Shown here piece after piece: positions 31,755 to 37,351 of a DNA stretch of 37,351 bases. A program made the position numbers and the translations under genes. The notes under the pieces are model-generated. The model saw only the letters and a list, made by a program, of their open reading frames with translations, was not told where the DNA came from and did not search any database. The number at the start of each line of letters is the position of its first letter. Position 1 is the first letter of the stretch. The stretch lies in the NCBI GenBank assembly GCA_945878515.1, contig CAMCTL010000009.1, positions 1-37,351 of the forward strand, read 5' to 3'. The stretch comes from Flavobacterium psychrophilum (GTDB taxonomy: Bacteria; Bacteroidota; Bacteroidia; Flavobacteriales; Flavobacteriaceae).

Positions 31755-32395
31755 TGCACTTCATTTCCCAAGAATTAGAAAATTATATCGAACAACATTC
31801 CGAAAAGGAACCAGAATTGCTGGCGGCTCTAAACAAGGAAACTTATCAAAAAGTTTTGTTGCCACGAATGTTAAGCGGTCATTTTCAAGGACGCGTTTTG
31901 AGTATGTTATCCAAATTAATTCGCCCTTTGAATATCTTGGAAATTGGAACTTATACTGGATATTCGGCTTTGTGCTTGTGCGAAGGAATACAGGAAAACG
32001 GAATGCTTCACACGATTGACATTAAAGAAGAATTGGTCGATTTTCAGCGCAAACATTTTGACAAGTCGCCTTGGGGAAATCAAATTGTGCAACATCTTGG
32101 CGAAGCTTTGGACATTATTCCCAAAATAGATTTGAAATTCGACTTGGTTTTTATTGATGCTGACAAAGAAAATTACATCAACTATTTTGAAATGATTGTT
32201 CCAAAAATGAATAAAGGAGGGATAATTCTTTCGGATAATGTATTGTGGAGCGGCAAAGTTGTCGAGCCTTTGAACCCAAAAGATTTAAGCACGAAAATAG
32301 TCTTGGAATATAACAAGTTATTGAAAAACGACCCGAGAGTAGAAACTGTATTATTGCCTATTCGCGATGGATTGACGGTTAGTAGGGTTTTATAG
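31754..32395 (+). CDS. SAM-dependent O-methyltransferase (catechol-OMT-like family 3)
   Basis: This 213-residue cytoplasmic methyltransferase has the SAM-binding LNILEIGTYTGYSALCL (about residues 58-75), HTIDIKEE, the metal-site LVFIDADKENY and ILSDNVLWSGKV. These match the cation-dependent family 3 O-methyltransferases, related to YrrM and caffeoyl-CoA enzymes. The substrate is unknown. It begins at the stop codon of the toxin gene, but its N-terminus (MHFISQELENYIEQHS) looks like the normal family start, so the overlap reflects insertion of the toxin-antitoxin pair or shared transcription. Confidence 0.93.
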   Translation: MHFISQELENYIEQHSEKEPELLAALNKETYQKVLLPRMLSGHFQGRVLSMLSKLIRPLNILEIGTYTGYSALCLCEGIQENGMLHTIDIKEELVDFQRKHFDKSPWGNQIVQHLGEALDIIPKIDLKFDLVFIDADKENYINYFEMIVPKMNKGGIILSDNVLWSGKVVEPLNPKDLSTKIVLEYNKLLKNDPRVETVLLPIRDGLTVSRVL

Positions 32396-32460
32396 CCCTG
32401 ATAGAAAGGAAAATCCGTTTTAAAACCAAAGATTTGGGATGATAGCAGGAAAAAGCTTCT
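32394..32460. repeat. Possible flavobacterial intergenic element between convergent genes
   Basis: The segment starts AGCCCTGATAG and ends GATAGCAGGAAAAAGCTTCT. Its ends and spacing resemble, from memory, an element often seen downstream of genes in Flavobacterium. It fills the gap between the methyltransferase and PAP2 stop codons and may act as a terminator or leftover repeat. Confidence 0.4.
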
Positions 32461-32465
32461 AAACA

Positions 32466-33029
32466 TTAAATTGAAAAATACTTATTTTGTAATATTCGAT
32501 ACAATTTAAACATCAAAAAGCCTAAAATTGCTCCACAAAAATACCCGCAAATAATGTCTAAAGGATAATGCAATCCCAGGTAAATTCTACTGTAAGCAAA
32601 AATTAACGGCCATAAAAATAGCAGCCAAAAATATTTGTAATCCTTATTGAAAATCAGGTATAAAAATGTGGCAACACCCATAGAATTTGTAGCATGTCCA
32701 GAGAAAAAACTGAATGTTTCACTAGATTTTACTATTCGTATAAATGAATTTATTTCTGGATTACTACAAGGACGCAGCCTTTGAAATCCGTTTTTAAATA
32801 CGTTAGCGGTTTGGTCTGATACAACAATCAAAACCGCCACGAACAACATTAAATACAAGGTTTGTTTCGTTCCAAGTTTTTTTAAAATAAGATACAATAA
32901 GAATACAAAAAGCGGAATCCATGAGGTTTGTTTGGTAATGGTCAACCAAAATCCATCATATTTTTCTGAACCTAATCCGTTTAAGAAAATAAATAGCGCT
33001 GTATCAAACGACAGGATTTTCTCCAACAT
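32466..33029 (-). CDS. PAP2-family membrane phosphatase
   Basis: A 187-residue membrane protein with about five segments and the three PAP2 signature motifs: KNGFQRLRP (K-x6-RP), FSGHAT with the catalytic His, and SRIYLGLHYPLDI (SR-x5-H-x3-D). These enzymes remove phosphate from lipid pyrophosphates such as undecaprenyl diphosphate, or from lipid A or phosphatidic acid. Given the class, a role in recycling undecaprenyl carrier is plausible but not shown. It directly follows tatA with a 1-nt overlap. Confidence 0.92.
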   Translation of the reverse strand: MLEKILSFDTALFIFLNGLGSEKYDGFWLTITKQTSWIPLFVFLLYLILKKLGTKQTLYLMLFVAVLIVVSDQTANVFKNGFQRLRPCSNPEINSFIRIVKSSETFSFFSGHATNSMGVATFLYLIFNKDYKYFWLLFLWPLIFAYSRIYLGLHYPLDIICGYFCGAILGFLMFKLYRILQNKYFSI

Positions 33030-33484
33030 TATTTTTTGCGTTTTATTGGTCCAACAGTTTCCTCAATTTCGTCTTGTTTTTGAATTTCAGCCTCTTCGGA
33101 ATTTTTAATTTCCGGTGGAGTTTTTAAATTCGATTCAGTTTCAGAAGTTTGATTTTCGTTTGAAATACTACTTTTTACATTGTCGATTTCTGACGAAAAA
33201 TTATCCGCGATTCCTTTTAGTGGGTCTGAATCTCCAAGTAAATTTGTTTTTGCGGTATTGATTTCAGAAGTAATATTTTTTGTAAAATCGCTCAACATAT
33301 TTTGGTCAAAACCATTATCCGAGGCTCCTTTTTGAATTTCGTTTTTGATATCATTGGTCGCATTTTTTAATTGCGCCATTGCTTTCCCCATTGTTCTTGC
33401 CATTTCAGGAACTTTGTCTGAACCGAAAAGCATTAGAACAACAAATAGTATAAAAATTAATTCGCCTCCACCAATTCCAAACAT
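33029..33484 (-). CDS. tatA: Twin-arginine translocase subunit TatA/TatB type
   Basis: TatA proteins form the membrane pore through which folded twin-arginine substrates pass. The 151-residue protein has the short N-terminal membrane helix (GGGELIFILFVVLMLFGSDK, residues about 5-24), then the FGSDKVPEMARTMGKAM amphipathic helix. A long charged, low-complexity tail (70-151) makes it longer than typical TatA (about 90) and nearer TatB in size. No tatC is in the window. It is upstream of and overlaps the PAP2 gene. Confidence 0.88.
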   Translation of the reverse strand: MFGIGGGELIFILFVVLMLFGSDKVPEMARTMGKAMAQLKNATNDIKNEIQKGASDNGFDQNMLSDFTKNITSEINTAKTNLLGDSDPLKGIADNFSSEIDNVKSSISNENQTSETESNLKTPPEIKNSEEAEIQKQDEIEETVGPIKRKK

Positions 33485-33502
33485 AATCTATTTTTTAAGT
33501 TG

Positions 33503-33529
33503 CAAAGTTACAAAGATGAACAGTTACAA
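33503..33529 (-). promoter_or_regulatory. Probable promoter of the tatA-PAP2 operon
   Basis: The minus strand shows TTG (33527-33529), 16 nt, then TAACTTTG (33503-33510), close to the Bacteroidota TTG/TAnnTTTG pattern, about 20 nt before the start. Confidence 0.5.
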
Positions 33530-33556
33530 AGTAGGGCAATTTTAAATTAATTAACA

Positions 33557-35803
33557 CTAATCGAATTTCGATTTTATCTCAACTTTAGGCCACGTATTAT
33601 TCGTCACATCAATATCCGCTGTTTCTAGTTTTGGATCAATTTGAATGGTTTTAATTGACTTTTCGGTGGCAAAAATTCTTTTGGCAGTTTCGTTATTTTT
33701 TCTCCAAATTTGTGCAGGAAATTTAAAATTCTCCTTGGTATTATCATCAAAAGTAATTTCGACAATAATTGGCATTAACATGCCGCCTGGTTTATTAAAT
33801 TCTACTTCATAAAAATATTTGGGGTTTTTCATAGTCGCTTTTTCCTCTTCCGAAAATTTAGTTGCAATATAATCTGAAAGTAATTGAAACGAATCTTTAT
33901 TAAATGCCAGTTTTTTGTCTGAACTTAATTCTAAATTGCTACCAGAAACCAAGTAAACAAAAGGCCCACTTTCTTTACCAAAACGCCTTTTATTAATAGA
34001 AGCGTCTTTCAAAGCTGTTGTTGGAGTGTCGGTTACATAATATTGTTTCACGTCTTTGATGCCAATGTCAACATAATCGGTTGAGTAAAACCATCCTCTA
34101 AAAAACCAATCTAAGTCAACTGCCGAAGCATCTTCCATAGTTCTAAAAAAATCTTCGGGCGTGGGATGTTTGAATTTCCAACGATTGGCATACACTTTAA
34201 AAGCATAATCAAACAATTCTCTCCCCATAATGGTTTCCCTCAAAATGTTTAATCCAGTTGCTGGTTTTCCGTAAGCATTGTTCCCAAAGCTAATAATGCT
34301 TTCTGAATTGGACATAATGGGTTCTAAGAAATTTTTGTCGGAACTCATATACGGTACAATATTTTTTGCAGGTCCACGTCTGGATGGAAAATTTGCCACC
34401 ATTTCTTGCTCGGCCATATATTGCATAAATGAGTTTAAACCTTCATCCATCCAAGACCATTGGCGCTCATCTGAATTAACAATCATTGGAAAAAAGTTAT
34501 GACCCACTTCGTGAATAACCACTCCAATCATACCGTTTTTGACTTGAGGACTTGTTACACCATTTTCATCTGGTCTGCCAAAATTCCAACAAATCATAGG
34601 ATATTCCATACCTTGATCTTCGGCCGAAACCGAAACCGCCTTAGGATAAGGATAGTCAAATGTGTGCGCTGAATAACTTTTTAAAGTGTGAGCAACAGTT
34701 CTAGTCGAAGTTTCCTCCCAAAGTGGATTGGCCTCTTTTGGATAAACCGATTCTGCCATTACTACTTTTCCGTTTAATTGAACCGCCATTGCATCGTAGA
34801 TGAATTTTCGGGAACTAGCAATGCCAAAATCTCTAACATTTTTTGCGCTAAATTTCCAAGTTTTCTTCTGGTCTGAAAATCCTTTTTCAGCTTTTTCGGC
34901 TTCAGTTTGAGTAACAATAATTACAGGCTTATCGAATGTTTTTTGTGCTAATTCATATCTTTTTACTTGTTCTGGCGTAAAAACTTCTTTTCTGTTCGTC
35001 AGTTCTCCTGTTGCATTTATGATGTGATCCGCTGGAGCAGTTATATTTACATCGAAATTTCCGAAAGGCAAAGCAAATTCTCCACTTCCCCAAAACTGCA
35101 TATTTTGCCAACCTTCGACATCGTTATACACAGCCAGTCTTGGATAAAATTGCGCAATTACATACAATTTATTTCCATCTTTTTCGAAAAATTCATAACC
35201 AGATCTGCCGCCTTCTTCTCTGTAATTGTTGATGTTGTATGACCATTTGATAGCAAAAGATACTTTGTCGCCAGATTTCATTGGAGTTGGTAAATCGATA
35301 CGCATCATGGTTTGATTGATAGTGTATGGCAAAGCGTTTCCTTTAGAGTCCTTAACATATTCAATATTAAATCCACGTTCCAAACTTGGTTTTAAGAACT
35401 TATTTGCAAAACTATTTGGTGTAAAAACCTCCTCTGTTCTTTGGCTCTCAGCGAGCGGAGTTTGTGAATTTTTTGCCGCTTGGTTTTGGTCTAGTTGAAT
35501 CCATAAGTAGGATAAAACGTCTGGAGAATTATTGTGATAAGTTATGGTTTCAGAACCTGATAATTTTGAGTTTTTGTCGTCCAACTCAATGTCAATTTTA
35601 TAATCAGCTTGTTGTTGATAATAGGCTGGTCCTGGCGCACCTGATGCGGTGCGAAACATATTTGGAGTAGCCAATAGATCATACATTTGACTGAATTTAT
35701 TGGAATCGTACCTGCTGGCTTCTTTAGTGGATTTCACTTCAGGATTGGTTTGTGACCAAACAAAAACTGGGAAAACAATGAGTAGTTTAAATATATTTTG
35801 CAT
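33557..35803 (-). CDS. M1-family metallopeptidase, secreted
   Basis: A 748-residue gluzincin aminopeptidase-like protein. The zinc site is HEVGH followed, 18 residues later, by E (in WMDEGLNSF), which is the exact HExxH-x18-E spacing of M1 enzymes; EDQGMEYPM takes the place of the GAMEN exopeptidase motif. The N-terminal domain is beta-rich, the C-terminal part less conserved. I chose the ATG at 35803 because it gives a clean signal peptide (MQNIFKLLIVFPVFVWSQ); an upstream ATG at 35926 would add 41 non-family residues overlapping the next gene. It is probably periplasmic or surface-exposed. Confidence 0.93.
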   Translation of the reverse strand: MQNIFKLLIVFPVFVWSQTNPEVKSTKEASRYDSNKFSQMYDLLATPNMFRTASGAPGPAYYQQQADYKIDIELDDKNSKLSGSETITYHNNSPDVLSYLWIQLDQNQAAKNSQTPLAESQRTEEVFTPNSFANKFLKPSLERGFNIEYVKDSKGNALPYTINQTMMRIDLPTPMKSGDKVSFAIKWSYNINNYREEGGRSGYEFFEKDGNKLYVIAQFYPRLAVYNDVEGWQNMQFWGSGEFALPFGNFDVNITAPADHIINATGELTNRKEVFTPEQVKRYELAQKTFDKPVIIVTQTEAEKAEKGFSDQKKTWKFSAKNVRDFGIASSRKFIYDAMAVQLNGKVVMAESVYPKEANPLWEETSTRTVAHTLKSYSAHTFDYPYPKAVSVSAEDQGMEYPMICWNFGRPDENGVTSPQVKNGMIGVVIHEVGHNFFPMIVNSDERQWSWMDEGLNSFMQYMAEQEMVANFPSRRGPAKNIVPYMSSDKNFLEPIMSNSESIISFGNNAYGKPATGLNILRETIMGRELFDYAFKVYANRWKFKHPTPEDFFRTMEDASAVDLDWFFRGWFYSTDYVDIGIKDVKQYYVTDTPTTALKDASINKRRFGKESGPFVYLVSGSNLELSSDKKLAFNKDSFQLLSDYIATKFSEEEKATMKNPKYFYEVEFNKPGGMLMPIIVEITFDDNTKENFKFPAQIWRKNNETAKRIFATEKSIKTIQIDPKLETADIDVTNNTWPKVEIKSKFD

Positions 35804-35852
35804 GTTAATTTGTTTTAGTTTGTAGATTATTTTGAAATATTTGGTTTGTAAA

Positions 35853-36353
35853 TCAGTACTTAAATTCCTTTGAAGTCGATGATTGGGTAAATAAATAACT
35901 TTGTTTTTGTCCCAAAACGGAAACATTTACCAAGTTTTGTTGGTCAGAAAAAACTTCAATCAAAACGCTATTGTTTATTTCAAGCGAATTTATTTTAGAA
36001 ATATTTTTAATGTTCCAATAACATACCAATTCATCGCCGTCTATTTCTTTACTCAAAAAATTCAAAGGTTTGTTTTGTTCATTTACTTTTATCGAAAATC
36101 GATTGATTATATATTCCTTAATTAGTAATTCTTCTGCACTATTTTTTTCAGCTTCAATAAAAATTTTCTTTTTGTGTTTTTTTTCAAGTGCTTTCTCCAA
36201 ATCTTCAATGTGAATTCGGGAAGTAATTTGAAGCATTTTCTTCTCAGACGCCAACTCTATTTGATACAAAGCGATATGGAATTTATGAACACTGGCTGAA
36301 ATCAAACCTAAAAAAAGTATGGGAACCAAAGCTAAAACTATCTGTTTTTTCAT
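35853..36353 (-). CDS. DUF6702-like exported protein
   Basis: The 166-residue protein has a signal peptide (MKKQIVLALVPILFLGLISAS) followed by HKFHIALYQIELASEKKMLQ and an alpha/beta domain with RIHIEDLEKAL. The pattern resembles DUF6702 proteins of Bacteroidota, which often neighbour M1 peptidase genes; the function is unknown. It lies 49 nt upstream of the peptidase gene on the same strand, so the two may be co-transcribed. TACTTTTG at 36358-36365 is a possible -7 element. Confidence 0.75.
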   Translation of the reverse strand: MKKQIVLALVPILFLGLISASVHKFHIALYQIELASEKKMLQITSRIHIEDLEKALEKKHKKKIFIEAEKNSAEELLIKEYIINRFSIKVNEQNKPLNFLSKEIDGDELVCYWNIKNISKINSLEINNSVLIEVFSDQQNLVNVSVLGQKQSYLFTQSSTSKEFKY

Positions 36354-36420
36354 TTTCCAAAAGTAATAAAACTTATGAATTTTCTATTTTTTTAACAAAA
36401 AAATAGTCCGTTTTTGGTCT

Positions 36421-37140
36421 TTATTTTAGATCAGAGATCATTTCATTGTATTTTTTGGCCAAAGGAATTAGTAAAAACTCTATTTTAGTTTTGTTTTTAG
36501 ACTTTAAAACTTCCAAAATTTTAGCATCTTCAATGCAGTAATATTGAAAACCTTTTACATAATCTGCTGGAATTTTAAGATTTTTTGTATAAAAATCATC
36601 TTCAAAAAGCGCTTCGAAAAGCACTAAAGAACGTTCCTTCTTTTCTACTTCAATTTCTTTTTTGAGCATTGCAGTTCGGCCTGACAATAAATTCAAGAGC
36701 GCATCGCCTGGGGTTGAATTTGCAGTATATAATCGTCTTTCTGCTGGGGTATATTTTTTTATTCCTTTTGCTGAAATTCCCAATGAAACCGCATTTATTT
36801 CAGGATATTTGTTTACAATTACCTCTTCGAGTTGGGTAATTTTTGAAGTCATTTTTATTATAATTTGGTCTGATTTTAAATCATCTTCATCAATAATTCT
36901 CCGTTGATATTCTAAATTTACTGAAGAAAGAACCAACAAATCATCGGCTTTCGCCAAAATAAAAAAATTGCCATTACTGTCGCTTGTAGTACTTTTTTCG
37001 TTGACCAAATTGACAATATTTACGCCAGCCACAAGCCCAGTTTCTGCAACAATTTTTCCGTGAAGTATTTTTTCGCCAACCGTTTGACCAAAGGAGATTT
37101 GGCACAGGAATAACAATAAGAATTCAAACTTTCGTATCAA
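36421..37140 (-). CDS. Exported protein with carboxypeptidase-regulatory-like domain
   Basis: The protein has a signal peptide (LIRKFEFLLLFLCQISFGQ), then a CarboxypepD-regulatory-like (DUF4480-type) beta domain: LHGKIVAETGLVAGVNIVNL and TTSDSNGNFFILA (about residues 22-110). A mostly helical part follows. Such domains occur on the N-terminus of TonB-dependent receptors or as stand-alone exported proteins; no barrel follows here. No in-frame ATG is available: the frame opens after a stop at 37189-37191. I placed the start at TTG 37140, which gives a good signal peptide; TTG 37143 or 37188 are alternatives. Confidence 0.75.
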   Translation of the reverse strand: MIRKFEFLLLFLCQISFGQTVGEKILHGKIVAETGLVAGVNIVNLVNEKSTTSDSNGNFFILAKADDLLVLSSVNLEYQRRIIDEDDLKSDQIIIKMTSKITQLEEVIVNKYPEINAVSLGISAKGIKKYTPAERRLYTANSTPGDALLNLLSGRTAMLKKEIEVEKKERSLVLFEALFEDDFYTKNLKIPADYVKGFQYYCIEDAKILEVLKSKNKTKIEFLLIPLAKKYNEMISDLK

Positions 37141-37270
37141 CAATTTTCCGTTTTTTGATTTTGTAAAAGTAGGAGATGGAGTTCCCAATTAAATAATAAT
37201 GACGGATCAAGTCAAAAAGTTGTGGGGAAATAATAAAAAGTTGATTTTTGTATTTTTAAATTAGATAAAA

Positions 37271-37351
37271 ATGCAAGATTCTTTTAGTGAACTTATCAAG
37301 TTATTATTACCAGAAATAATAGTAGACTATTTTGAACTGACTTCTTATGAA
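37271..37351 (+). CDS. Transposase N-terminal region, ISAon1-like (3' end outside window)
   Basis: The 27 codons read MQDSFSELIKLLLPEIIVDY and then FELTSYE up to the window edge. I recognise this as resembling the first part of the split ISAon1-type transposases common in Bacteroidota, where a short N-terminal protein precedes a DDE-domain one. Since only the start is visible, the assignment is tentative. The 37189-37270 stretch before it probably holds the left end of the element; I could not define its terminal repeat. Confidence 0.55.
   Translation, partial: MQDSFSELIKLLLPEIIVDYFELTSYE

Noticed and set aside
35804..35926. 41-residue N-terminal extension of the M1 peptidase
   Set aside because: It would hide a clear signal peptide and overlaps the upstream gene.

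Overview
The window is a low-GC, AT-rich chromosomal segment from a member of the Bacteroidota, most likely Flavobacterium or a close relative. The evidence is a gldB-gldC gliding-motility pair, Bacteroidota-type -7 promoter elements (TAnnTTTG), a DnaG without zinc ligands, PASTA-tailed FtsI in a dcw cluster, and dispersed intergenic repeats of a kind I associate with flavobacterial genomes.

Layout. 1-348 is the 3' end of rpe, then a terminator, tRNA-Arg(UCG) and yqeY. 1189-18429 is an almost complete division and cell wall (dcw) cluster, all on the minus strand and read mraZ-rsmH-ftsL-ftsI-murE-mraY-[four-helix-bundle gene]-murD-[four-helix-bundle gene]-ftsW-murG-[DUF4345-like gene]-murC-ftsQ-ftsA-ftsZ. 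MraZ would regulate the operon at a set of TACCAC boxes just upstream. MurC/D/E/MraY/MurG make lipid II, FtsW/FtsI polymerise it at the septum, and FtsA/FtsZ/FtsQ/FtsL build the divisome. The three bracketed genes are not part of the usual cluster and each sits next to, or between, AT-rich repeats.

18793-25307 holds an alpha/beta hydrolase with engB (plus strand), gldB-gldC (minus), nadE, a LuxR-type regulator with a degenerate receiver domain, and convergent dnaG. 25437-27823 is a sigma factor / putative membrane anti-sigma / coiled-coil outer-membrane-barrel operon. Then come a polyprenyl diphosphate synthase, an unrecognised lipoprotein, rlmN, a RelE/ParE-type toxin-antitoxin pair coupled to an O-methyltransferase, a tatA-PAP2 pair, an M1-family peptidase with a DUF6702-like gene, a carboxypeptidase-regulatory-like protein and, at the right edge, the first 27 codons of what looks like an ISAon1-type transposase.

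The most unusual signal is a family of 32-nt repeats built of four 7-nt units, roughly NA-(TTNNNNA)x4-TT. Inverted pairs of these repeats bracket both four-helix-bundle (S23/IVS-protein family) genes inside the dcw operon with 28/32 and 29/31 identity, and a pair without cargo forms a hairpin beside tRNA-Arg. This suggests small repeat-bounded cassettes that insert between essential genes. A second, GC-rich palindromic repeat has entered coding sequence: it lies in frame inside murC and also supplies the last residues of RsmH.
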